A stretch of 10,409 nucleotides of DNA from Jimgerdemannia flammicorona (taxonomy: Eukaryota > Mucoromycota > Endogonomycetes > Endogonales > Endogonaceae). Location of the stretch: NCBI GenBank assembly GCA_003990745.1, contig RBNI01007344.1, positions 1 to 10,409 on the forward strand. The letters are read 5' to 3'. How positions within the stretch are numbered: the stretch's first letter is position 1; each line of letters starts with the position of its first letter. The notes under the pieces were generated by a model. The model saw only the letters and a program-made list of their open reading frames with translations, did not search any database and was not told where the DNA came from. This document shows positions 1-7,560 of this stretch, piece by piece. The translations under genes were made by a program, and so were the position numbers.

Positions 1-377
1 AAAAAAAAAAGGAAGCTCAAGTACTCCAAGAAATCCTGAGCAGTGATAATGCTAACAAGTATACCAGGTACAACCAATACCAACTAAAGGACAATACTAT
101 CTACTACAAGGACAGACTGTATGTCTCAAACCACTGAGACCTCCAATAGACTATCCTATTCAAATGTCATGATGCCCCTACAGCTGGATATTTAGGATTT
201 GACAAATGCTATGAAGTTATCTCCTGAAACTTCTATTGGCCCCACATGGCAGATCAGCTAAAGACCTACATCACTTCCTGTAATGCCTGCCAATGGAACA
301 AGTCCTCAATACTAGCAAAACCTGGCTTACTCCATCCTATCCCAGTACCATCTGCCAATTGGGAACAAATTTCTATG

Positions 378-671
378 GACTTCATTGTACAACTACTCCA
401 AACCAAGAATGGAAAGGATGCAATTATTATCTTCATAGACCATCTCAGCAAACAAACCCACTTTGTGCCAACTACTACTACTGCAACAGCACCAGACATA
501 GCCACACTCTTGTTTGACAACATCTTTGACTATCATGGTCTTCCTAAGATCATTGTTAGTGACCAAGATCCAAAATTTACCAGCCATTTTTGAAAAGCCC
601 TCCATGCACACCTTGGAACAAAACTTGCACTATTCACAGCCTTTCACCCTGAAACTGATGGCTAAACCGAA
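378..671 (+). other. Integrase catalytic core region (DD35E residues retained)
   Basis: The span between the first catalytic Asp (in SMDFI) and the catalytic Glu (in TER, after the stop that replaces the family Gln). The first and second Asp are 61 residues apart, and 35 residues separate the second Asp from Glu. These are the usual values for Ty3/gypsy integrases. The frame is broken at 591 (tga for a family Trp) and 663 (taa for a family Gln). Confidence 0.9.
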
Positions 672-1277
672 AGAATGAACCAAACTCTGGAACAAATGCT
701 AAGGAACTACATATCCTACAGACAAGATGATTGGCATGAACACCTCACTGCAGTCAAGTTTGCCTACAACAACAGCAAACAAGCCTCTCTTAGAATGACC
801 CCATTCTTTGCCAATACTGAAAAAAACCCAAACACCCATCTGACACTCATCTGAACTACCGATGAACCCTCCACAGTCGAAGCTGTTGAAGAATTCCTGC
901 TCCGAATATGTAATCTAAGCCAGATCACAATTAAGAATTTATTATGAGCTCAAGAACAGTCACAGTATGTTAATCAATACTGCTAAGAAGAAACCTTTGA
1001 TTTTGGAGAAAAAGATCTACTAGACATCCAAGGATACCAAGTTGACAACCTGAAGCACAGACCATCTACAAAGCTGAACAGCAAGTTTATTGGACCATTT
1101 GAAGTCATTGCACAAGTCTCTCCAACCTCCTACAAATTGGCACTATCAGACACCATTAAGGTCCACCCAGTCTTTAATGTCCAATGTCTCAAGCAATACA
1201 ATGAGAATGACGATGAGCTATTCCCAAACTGGACCACCAAACCACCTGCACCTGTCATTATTAATGACCAAGAAGAA

Positions 1278-1421
1278 TATGAAGTTGAACAAATCCTCAA
1301 CAAATATAGCCACAAGAATCACCCTGAGTACCTTGTCAAATGGAAAGGTTACCCAATCCACAATGCAACCTGGGAACCTAAGACCAATCTCCAGAATGCT
1401 ACTGACTTAGTTCAGGAATAT
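1278..1421 (+). other. Chromodomain at integrase C-terminus
   Basis: A segment of about 48 residues begins YEVEQIL and contains EYLVKWKGY and ATWEP, the hallmark chromodomain core. The aromatic residues expected to cage a methyl-lysine are visible: Tyr at 1278, Trp at 1341 and Trp at 1371. A chromodomain fused to integrase defines the chromovirus branch of Ty3/gypsy elements and is thought to direct insertion into heterochromatin. This segment has no stop, so it is better kept than the core upstream. Confidence 0.92.
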
Positions 1422-1503
1422 GATTCCTTGAATAACTAAAAACCGAATACTCCACACCTATCAGTACATACTATATATTACCCTTCCAAACATTATAATT
1501 ATC

Positions 1504-1855
1504 ATGAACAAAATCAAGAACTCAGCAAGACAAGACAAAGAATAATGACCCTCTGAAAAAATAGCAAAACTGAAAGCAAGCCTATTCACCCCATATCACT
1601 GGTGGGAAATGAGGCATAGACATTTAAGAAGATTCCTTAGAGGAAATTCTCCAGCAGTGAATGACATCAGAATCACTTTTAGTGCATGGCACCAAATATA
1701 TGACCCTTTAACATGTGAATCCAATGTATTAGGCAACTGTACTATGAGCATTCCACTTTCTGAAAAAAATGGACTTTACCAGACTTTTGACCTCCCAAAT
1801 GGTGTAATGACACTAGAACAAATTAGAAGGCCCTGATGAGGATGTCGAAATCTAA
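1504..1855 (+). pseudogene. Small decayed ORF downstream of pol, unknown function
   Basis: From ATG 1504 a frame continues to tga 1834, broken only by adjacent taa and tga at 1543-1548, which could be former Arg codons. The encoded segment is basic at its N-terminus (HLRRFLRGN), then mixed, with single Cys residues. Near 1826 the neighbouring frame offers an acidic end (EGPDEDVEI) closed by taa at 1853, so a one-base indel may separate body and tail. That would give a protein of roughly 116 residues. I do not recognise a family; no membrane segment or zinc knuckle is seen. It starts 65 bases after the pol stop, as an additional ORF in the element would. It could also be 3' untranslated sequence that is open by chance. 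Confidence 0.4.
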
Positions 1856-2157
1856 GAAGAGGAGAGTTGTAAGCACAAAACCTCCAAACCACAGAAATCA
1901 CACATCACCCTCTGAACAAGCCACCAAAATCATACATGACCTCCGAACAAATCTGAAAATCATCTGCATAATCATGAAGCTGAGTCAAGCTGAAGTCACA
2001 GTACACAAAGCTGAGTCAACACAAAGTAACAGAACACAAGATTCATATAAACAGAATCTTACCAATCAGGACCAAATGCATATATACTGAGCACCAAGAT
2101 GTATCGAAACAGAAAACCAAAACAAACAACAACCACAACTTCTGAACATATACAAAC
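1856..2157 (+). other. Spacer between downstream ORFs, with short direct repeats
   Basis: A 302-base A-rich stretch without a recognisable gene. The word AAGCTGAGTCAA occurs at 1977-1988 and again at 2008-2019. A basic, Gln/Thr/Lys-rich frame is open from 1836 to 2090 but matches no family I know. In a second frame several TGA codons lie where CGA would restore reading, so a decayed low-complexity coding segment is possible but unproven. Confidence 0.35.
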
Positions 2158-3254
2158 ATGACCACTGAGATCTACAACCATATCTGTACTGACATTTGGA
2201 ATGCCATTGTCAACCAAGTTACACCCCCTCTATCCCTTATGAATATCCATAGTCTAGCACCTCTCTACTTCATGGAAGCCCAATGGAATGCCCTGAACAT
2301 GCTTAGTAAGGCCTACTGAATTGGACAAATCTCAAGCTACTACTAGATCAGCTGCCTCCTAGAAGACATGGTTGAATACCACCATGATACAGACATCACC
2401 CAGATGTCTCAACACCAGAAACTCATTGCCTACAAACATCAAGAACTCTTCTACAAGTACAGCACCTTTATTCCCCATCTCCAAGTTACTACTAGCAAAA
2501 TGATTGCTACTCTGTCCTATGGCCAAATCGATGATGTAATACAAGAACTCAACCACAAGTATCTCAAGTATATTCAGACTACAGACAGAACCTTTCCCCA
2601 TCCTGATGACCATATCCTACAAATGCCTCAAGTTGGATACGCCATGAAGGACATCTACGATATAATCCAATTTGATGAAGATGAAGCAGAAGACAATGAT
2701 CCCTCTGACACCAACATGACCTCAAGCCAAGGATCCCTGCCAACCCTGATCATACCACCAACCTTACTGATGAACTTACAACAGTTCATAACCATATATG
2801 AGACTTATTGGGATAATGACCACCGGCATAAATACCAACCTGTATTCACTCCTGATTACTTTAACTACATGAAGAGACAGGAGAACACAACCTGTATCTT
2901 CAGACAACCCTCGAGATTGAATCAACAACTCCGCCACCTGAGTACAAGTGACATGAACTACAGCTACCAGCTTACTATAATCTAGCAACTCATAGTGCTG
3001 TAACCTATAGAAGATATACAGATAGCGAATCTAATGAAAGTGAAGATGATGCACCCCTCCTTTGCCCACCAATGCCTTATTTAGCATATGAGACAGATGA
3101 TGCTATCCTGTGAGACAGTGATGAAGTTCCAATATATTATTATCTCAGTGAACAAGGAGAAGTAATCTGTGAACCACTCTTCTTAGATGACTACTTTATC
3201 AGAGATGATATCATTGATGGTGATGTTATTGAAGACTACTCAGACAGCATCTAA
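2158..3254 (+). pseudogene. Second decayed ORF downstream of pol, acidic C-terminus, unknown function
   Basis: ATG 2158 opens a frame running to 2985, interrupted by tga at 2317 and tag at 2344. Reading then moves to another frame somewhere in 2835-2885 and continues, interrupted by tga at 2949 and 3111, to taa at 3252. The full span corresponds to about 365 codons. The N-terminal part is rich in Ile, Tyr, Leu and Gln. The C-terminal third is strongly acidic, with SESNESEDD and a final Asp/Glu/Tyr-rich stretch. No transmembrane segment, CCHC knuckle or protease motif is visible, so it resembles neither env nor gag. Two or more of its stops are single transitions from CGA or CAG, the same decay as in pol. 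It may be an extra ORF carried by this retroelement lineage; a captured host fragment is the alternative. Confidence 0.5.
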
Positions 3255-3444
3255 ACCTATAAATAGCTTAGCAGTCATAGTATAGTTAGATTAGCCTTGT
3301 ATGATATAACTGTGAACTGACTCAGCAGTCAGACAATCTCTTGACATGTCAAATCACACTTATACTACATGACTACATTTCAACTCAGCAAGGTACTAAG
3401 TGCTACATCCATATCTAGCAATAGTCCAGATAGCCCCTTACTAG

Positions 3445-3452
3445 TATAAATA
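3445..3452 (+). promoter_or_regulatory. TATA box of putative LTR promoter
   Basis: A perfect TATAAATA followed by a C-rich stretch (ccccctctccc). It lies 191 bases after the last ORF stop and 126 bases before an AATAAA, the usual order in an LTR (TATA in U3, then R with a polyadenylation signal). A second TATAAATA at 3258-3265 directly follows the ORF stop and fits an LTR less well. Confidence 0.4.
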
Positions 3453-3503
3453 CCCCCTCTCCCAGACCTCAGAATCTCAGACAAAAACAGACTGAAATAT
3501 ACA

Positions 3504-3518
3504 AGAACATTCCTGAAT
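3504..3518 (+). promoter_or_regulatory. Heat-shock-element-like site (three alternating units)
   Basis: The sequence aGAAcaTTCctGAAt has three alternating 5-base nGAAn/nTTCn units in perfect register, the binding pattern of eukaryotic heat shock factor. A fourth TTC follows at 3521 with one extra base. It lies 52 bases downstream of the TATA box. Whether it is used is unknown. Confidence 0.4.
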
Positions 3519-3577
3519 ACTTCTCCACAATATCCCTTCATACAACTATTCCTAGTATAGCAATATCATGAATAGCG

Positions 3578-3583
3578 AATAAA
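3578..3583 (+). terminator. AATAAA polyadenylation signal in putative LTR
   Basis: The hexamer AATAAA lies downstream of the TATA box at 3445 and would serve R/U5 of a retroelement LTR. A single hexamer in AT-rich DNA is weak evidence; position is the main support. Confidence 0.3.
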
Positions 3584-3865
3584 CCTATTTAATAACCCAC
3601 AAACTACTCTTAAGTAAATCTGCTCTCCATTAGGTCCCACTCCTAACTCCATCACAAAATTTCCTAATTGGGTATTGTCTGCAGCAATATGCCAATTCAA
3701 CCAAGCTGGTCTTAGTTTCTTGAACTTTCTGAAATACAGAAAATCCTGAACATTCAGAACCAGTCCAAAAAAGGACTTTGGTTGAGATGTCAACTCAATC
3801 TTGAAATTAATAAGCATAGAGGACATACTCTATATGAAATTGATCTTGATCATAAGAAAATGGTC

Positions 3866-3904
3866 TTCCAGAATATCCAGAACTTCCAGAAACCCCTTCC
3901 AGAA
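3866..3904 (+). promoter_or_regulatory. Cluster of TTCCAGAA palindromes
   Basis: Three exact copies of TTCCAGAA lie at 3866-3873, 3884-3891 and 3897-3904, and a fourth, shorter TCCAGAA at 3876-3882. Each TTCnnGAA is a two-unit heat-shock-factor half-array. Two GAAnnTTC sites also occur just upstream at 3722-3729 and 3748-3755. The copies could be a short tandem repeat with no regulatory role. Confidence 0.35.
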
Positions 3905-4403
3905 CTACATAATGGTTACTCTAAAAAGTAACCCTCTTATATTGTCCTTCCTCAGCCAGCCCTCCAGTCCAGTTATCAGACAACTCCCCTTCCCCTTGTC
4001 TGCAAAGCTCATCCTCCCAGTCCTCTGTCCCCCAGTACAGCCTCCTCCCCTTCCACATTCTCCAGCCAGCAAGCCTCTCATGCTTCCCCCCAAGCCATGA
4101 CTCCTCCCCACATGTTTCCAGTCAAAACCACTAGAGCTGCCCTGCCCAGCATGTATCTTAGAATGCTCATCAGTTGCCATGTTGCTAGTACCTTTTCTTT
4201 AAAAATGATGTCTTGAGTGTTGCCAGAAGTTTGTGTAACCTGAATGTTACCAGAGAAAGGTCTGTATATCTCAATCCCTTATCAAATGAGTTTGGGGTTT
4301 CACTATTAAAATACACAGATTGTAAGGTAAAGCATGGGTGTTGGCTTAACCACTGGATCTCAAGACAGCCACTCTGGAGACAAAAAAAGCAGAAGATATG
4401 ACA

Positions 4404-4690
4404 TGCGTTTTTTTCACTTATTGAGTTTTGCCCAACCCTCGTAATAATCGGTACCCTTCAGTGTGATTTTATGTATCACCACAAGGATGACGACACCAAA
4501 ATTTTTATTTAATTTTCAATATACATTTTTTCAATTAATATATACAGTGGGTCAGTGACAGTAGGATATGAACGTTGAAGGGAGGCCATCCGAGACGATT
4601 TATATAATATCCGATTGCTCTTTATTTCGAAAAGATCCCTGAGGTCATACAGCAATAAAGGAGCAAAACGACTGTTGAGGAAATTTTACA
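4404..4690. other. CpG-normal flank with no gene seen
   Basis: CpG reappears at 4406. I see no coding frame of note. The stretch holds AT-rich sequence (about 4500-4550) and the inverted repeat listed at 4615-4666. It also holds the word AGGATGACGAC at 4484-4494, followed by CAAAATT at 4497, both shared with 9145-9167. Confidence 0.5.
4615..4666. repeat. 12-bp inverted repeat with 27-base loop
   Basis: TTGCTCTTTATT (4615-4626) is complementary to AATAAAGGAGCAA (4654-4666) with one bulged G. The two arms flank 27 bases. It could be a transcript hairpin, the tips of a tiny inverted-repeat element, or chance in AT-rich DNA. Confidence 0.55.
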
Positions 4691-4762
4691 GTCCTGGAGT
4701 ATTGAACTCACACCTAGCACGCAGCGTGGTGAGATCTTTACCAGTGTACTAAATATCCTCGG
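4691..4762 (-). repeat. tRNA-like / SINE-like sequence
   Basis: On the minus strand, TTTAGTACACTGGTAAAG (4753-4736) resembles a Pol III A box. GAGTTCAATACTCC (4709-4696) resembles a B box, about one tRNA length downstream. A palindrome CACGCAGCGTG (4718-4728) lies between them. D- and T-stems do not pair well, so a working tRNA gene is unlikely. A tRNA-derived retroposon remnant or tRNA pseudogene is more likely. Confidence 0.33.
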
Positions 4763-5208
4763 TTCCCAATATCCGTTACCTCCGTTACCTCGGGGAAATC
4801 ACATGACTAAGACATTTGCAGTCAACACGCTTAAGCGAAATGCCCATCACCACGAGTTTAATTAAGTGACCTTCCGGTTTGTGAAACTCTTCAAAGCTTA
4901 TATCGTTATATTCCCCTGCATCAGTCGTTGCTGATCGAGGTCTAACGTTTTCGCAGTCGAGTACGTGCTGGCATCAATCGCAATGCTGGCAGTCCAAATT
5001 GTAATATAAACGGGACGGATTGTTTCTTGGTTAGGGACGGGCAAAGTAGGCGCCACAGGCGAAAGAAGATTTGGGACCACGCATGGGTGAAGTAAATCCT
5101 AGAAATTGTTCAGCAAAGATACATTTGAGAATGGCGTGCAGATCAGGAGGTATACGAAGTCGGCAAGGATTGGCCTGGTGATGTCACTTGACACGGGCAA
5201 ATAACAAT
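4763..5208. other. Intergenic stretch with no gene seen
   Basis: CpG-rich, mixed-composition DNA with short frames on both strands that show no family resemblance. No repeat of note is seen until the A9 tract at 5209-5217. Confidence 0.45.
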
Positions 5209-5213
5209 AAAAA

Positions 5214-5293
5214 AAAAGTGCGTAGGTCGGGAATCGACCGGGGGAATTGAAACCATCCATCATCTGAGGGACTTACTCCTAAGCTACACTTTC
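5214..5293 (-). repeat. tRNA-like sequence with Pol III-type T tract
   Basis: On the minus strand GAAAGTG (5293-5287) can pair over seven bases with CACTTTT (5220-5214) as an acceptor stem. TAGCTTAGGAGTAAGTC (5286-5270) is a good A-box/D-arm match with a GCTT/AAGT stem. GGTCGATTCC (5239-5230) resembles a B box lacking one T, inside a perfect GGTCG/CGACC hairpin. A run of nine T on that strand (5217-5209) begins within the last bases of the acceptor. The 80-base span is too long for a standard tRNA with a short variable loop, and the anticodon stem pairs poorly. A degenerate tRNA or tRNA-derived SINE head is the best reading. Confidence 0.38.
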
Positions 5294-5871
5294 ATTTAAT
5301 TTGTGATTGATTGGGCTTAGACGGGTATAAAATTTCACAGAGTAACTTATTTCCGTTATTTTGCTTAGCCACCAGTATTCAACGTGAAATGTGCGTGAGC
5401 AGCGAGCCGCTGCCTGCATACATACACCCTACCACTCAACACCTTTCTGCACCACCCATGCGCCCTATAAGTTTTTCGGTAACTTGCCCATGCTCAAAAC
5501 GATATCGTTACTTGTAAATCATCATTTAATCTGAGATAATACCCGTCGTAATTTGCCTACAGAGGCTGGTTTAGCTCCTCCTTACGCCATATCGACATTT
5601 CGCTGCACTCTGTTTGTCACCCTTTGCGTCGTACGTGCCAGGTTATCGTTTTTCGTGCACTTCCCTTGCCGCCCCGCGTCACTACGGTTTCAACAGTTTC
5701 TCACGTGGTAGCGACAAAAGCATCATCCCGCTACTACTTTTAAACCAACAAAGACATAAATAAAGGCATGGACCATATTGACCCCAACGCATAATGTTCC
5801 ATTTATTGTAAATTGTTTTTGAAAGAAATGATGAAAATGGAAAATGAAAATGGGTGAGTTAAAACACCATG
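5294..5871. other. Intergenic stretch with no gene seen
   Basis: Mixed-composition, CpG-normal DNA. A 68-codon plus frame (5311-5517) has no recognisable motif. Between 5827 and 5862 the word GAAAATG is repeated three times, leading into the A-rich tract. Confidence 0.4.
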
Positions 5872-5874
5872 AAA

Positions 5875-5908
<34 letters not shown>

Positions 5909-5922
5909 GAGATTAAAAAACC

Positions 5923-5948
<26 letters not shown>
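5872..5948. repeat. Interrupted A-rich tract
   Basis: Runs of A (22, 12, 6 and 26 bases) are separated by short purine or CC interruptions (g, gggagatt, cc). It may be an aged retroposon tail on the plus strand or simple-sequence DNA. It generates a spurious Phe-rich frame on the minus strand. Confidence 0.85.
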
Positions 5949-5953
<5 letters not shown>

Positions 5954-6579
5954 AGGGCTGGGTTGCCACCATAATCTCAAACTCAATACACCACAAAAGC
6001 AAACCCGTTAGCTATATTTTCAAAAATAATTGATTTTCGCGTACAGGCTGTCGAGGTTATGCTTCGGGTACTTAGGATGGCGTAGGCGATTATACAGGAC
6101 TGGAATCTTTCATGTCTCGATGAGCACAGCGTTCGATACGCATTGCTCACGCCGATGTATAAAACCTATCGGCAACTGTTCTTAGGACATTACCACAATA
6201 CAGGAAAATCGCGAAGGTAGAGAAGCTGCGTCCAATTGTCGAGCTCTAAAGAAACAAGCACCTTCGAGCTTGTCTTGGTCCGTTGCACAGGTGTTTTGGG
6301 ATTTGGAGCGGACATTTATTAGGTCGTATTCGTCGCGGGCATAAAAATAAAATAGGAAAGAAAAATATAATTGGTATTAGTAAATTGTAATGTGCATAAC
6401 TTAATCCCATTTCAAACCACCCAAAAATCATTCCGAAATTCCTGCCTCTCGCTAAATCGACACAACACAGCCCTACAAATGGCAATCCCTGTTCTTTTCC
6501 ACTCCATCACAATCGCATTTCCAACCATATACATACATTACAGACTGACCCATCCCCCCTTAATGGTGCCTTGCCGCTA
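5949..6579. other. Intergenic stretch with no gene seen
   Basis: CpG-rich DNA without a convincing coding frame. A perfect 6-bp hairpin, GCCGAT (6151-6156) with ATCGGC (6168-6173), has TATAAAA in its loop. Short frames on both strands between 6246 and 6580 lack motifs. Confidence 0.4.
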
Positions 6580-6960
6580 GACGACGATTTAAAGCTGAGC
6601 AACGATATAAAGCTGGATGGTTTGCACGTGGATAATAATAGTTGACGGCCTTCGCCTCCGATAGCGACAATTACTGCAGGACGACGACTAATCTCGCTTG
6701 ACGACGAGTTACTGCTGGGAAACGGGCATTGATCTACTGTTAAGTGACGATTTGTAGTTTGCCGACGCTTTACCGCAGGCTGACAATTAACGTTGTTGAG
6801 CAACGATCGTGTTCGGTAACGGCGGCGAATAGTCTCCGGGGGAGTAATTTGCTGCTAGGTAACATTATCCGCAGAAGGGGGATGATAGGCGATGCTGCGA
6901 CGTATTACTTTCGTGTGGATGGATGAAGATTGCCGCCTTGTCACGGTGAGGCGAATGCAG
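6580..6960 (+). repeat. Degenerate tandem array, period about 18-20 bases
   Basis: Successive segments start RACGA and end with a GCTGG-like word, approximating GACGATTTACTGCTGGG. Clear members start at 6583, 6601, 6680, 6700, 6746, 6764 and 6782. The pair at 6583 and 6601 agrees at most of 17 positions, and 6680 and 6700 share GACGACGA. Later members (6841, 6861, 6880, 6899) are more diverged. Indels blur the period. It is not in one reading frame, so it is not a protein repeat. An aged minisatellite is the simplest reading. Confidence 0.5.
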
Positions 6961-7560
6961 TGCAGCTAGGTAGCAATTGACCCTAATGGGTATGGGAATA
7001 GATGCCAGAAGTTAGTGAGCCGCTGTGAGATTGCTAGCAGTTAAACGGTTATTCGCGCTGAGAACGACGACGGACAATGTTACAAAGTTGGACGGCAGAA
7101 TGGAGGAATGGAGGGGACATTAGACGAAGATTTCGTTTGTTTTCAAAGCCACCGTCTGTTATCGAAGTCACGATCATGTGATCTCAGTCATCGATCCTTA
7201 AAACTTATGAGACTCGACGCAGGTAATATCATGGCACCCCTCGATTTCTGACAGGTGGTTTACCGAAATATCACGGATCACAAGAAGCCTGTCGCTTGTG
7301 GTTGCCGGTGTGGTGCATAAATAGGTTGGCTGTTAACATTTTTTTTTTTTTTTCCTATTGGGAGAGCCAACAAATGGCCAAGTGATATTGGTATCGATTT
7401 TTTTAAGTTAATATGGATGTGAACTATTACAATCATCTATTGATTCCATGAGGGTGACGTTGCTCAACAGTGTCAGTAATTATTCTGAAAGCAAGTCATG
7501 TGAGAAATTGAATGAAACAACTGTTGACGTAAAAAAAATCGTTCAAAATGAGGTCCTAAT
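6961..7560. other. Intergenic stretch with no gene seen
   Basis: CpG-normal DNA holding a T15 run (7339-7353) and no convincing frame. The minus strand just below 7600 has candidate splice signals (a GTAAAA donor and AG acceptors) that could belong to the frame at 7561-8280. Confidence 0.4.

Larger units (their letters stand above)
9..1439 (+). pseudogene. pol: Ty3/gypsy pol C-terminus: integrase with chromodomain, multiply stopped
   Basis: Integrase inserts retroelement cDNA into the chromosome; the chromodomain directs it to modified chromatin. The frame is continuous from 9 to the taa at 1437 with no frameshift. Domains in order: linker after RNase H (9-165); H2C2 zinc-binding region (His at 168, Cys at 279 and 288); catalytic core with Asp 378-380, Asp in VSDQDPKF at 561-563, and Glu 669-671, giving exact DD35E spacing; GPF motif at 1092-1100; chromodomain 1278-1421. 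Premature stops lie at 135, 147, 225, 591, 663, 852, 945 and 984. Those at 225 (an Arg in the family), 591 (Trp of FWKAL) and 663 (Gln of DGQTER) each need one C-to-T or G-to-A transition. The second zinc-binding His is TAT at 189, again a C-to-T product. The catalytic triad survives, but the gene cannot give a full product. Family identity is certain; the exact clade is not. Confidence 0.94.
1..4403 (+). mobile_element. Decayed Ty3/gypsy chromovirus, 3' portion (5' end outside window)
   Basis: The block runs from inside pol, through integrase and chromodomain, through two downstream decayed ORFs, to a candidate terminal repeat. It is united by base composition: about 17 CpG dinucleotides in 4.4 kb, then an abrupt return of CpG at 4406. 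The 5' LTR, gag, protease, reverse transcriptase and most of RNase H would lie to the left of the window. The right edge at 4403 is inferred from the CpG boundary and a CA end (gatatgaca). An older nested insertion between about 3600 and 4403 is an alternative. It cannot encode its own mobility, because pol and both extra ORFs carry stops. Confidence 0.75.
3255..4403 (+). repeat. Candidate 3' LTR / terminal noncoding block, limits uncertain
   Basis: No intact gene is seen. It contains a perfect TATAAATA (3445), an AATAAA (3578), several GAA/TTC palindromes and a C+T-rich tract (about 3960-4110). It ends CA at 4403, exactly where CpG depletion stops. LTRs begin TG and end CA; one possible start is TGTATGATAT at 3298, whose first bases loosely mirror the end ATATGACA. 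No clear polypurine tract precedes 3298, so the start is not fixed. Either a short LTR ends near 3600 and a second CpG-poor repeat follows, or one long LTR of about 1.1 kb runs to 4403. The second LTR copy needed to decide is outside the window. Confidence 0.4.

Noticed and set aside
266..523. Minus-strand and other-frame ORFs inside integrase
   Set aside because: They are shadows of the pol frame, with no domain of their own.
9..1439. Reassigned genetic code or stop read-through to explain the stops in pol
   Set aside because: All three stop codons occur (tga, tag, taa), and they replace different family residues (Arg, Gln, Trp). No single reassignment fits; mutational decay does.
3566..3826. 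86-codon minus frame in the putative LTR
   Set aside because: No recognisable motif. It lies in a CpG-free, apparently noncoding block next to TATA and AATAAA signals.
3801..4180. Ser/Pro-rich plus frame and Gly-rich minus frame over the C+T-rich tract
   Set aside because: The composition alone produces such frames; there is no conserved motif and stops break each frame.
5723..5986. Phe-rich minus frame
   Set aside because: It is simply the translation of the A-rich tract at 5872-5948.
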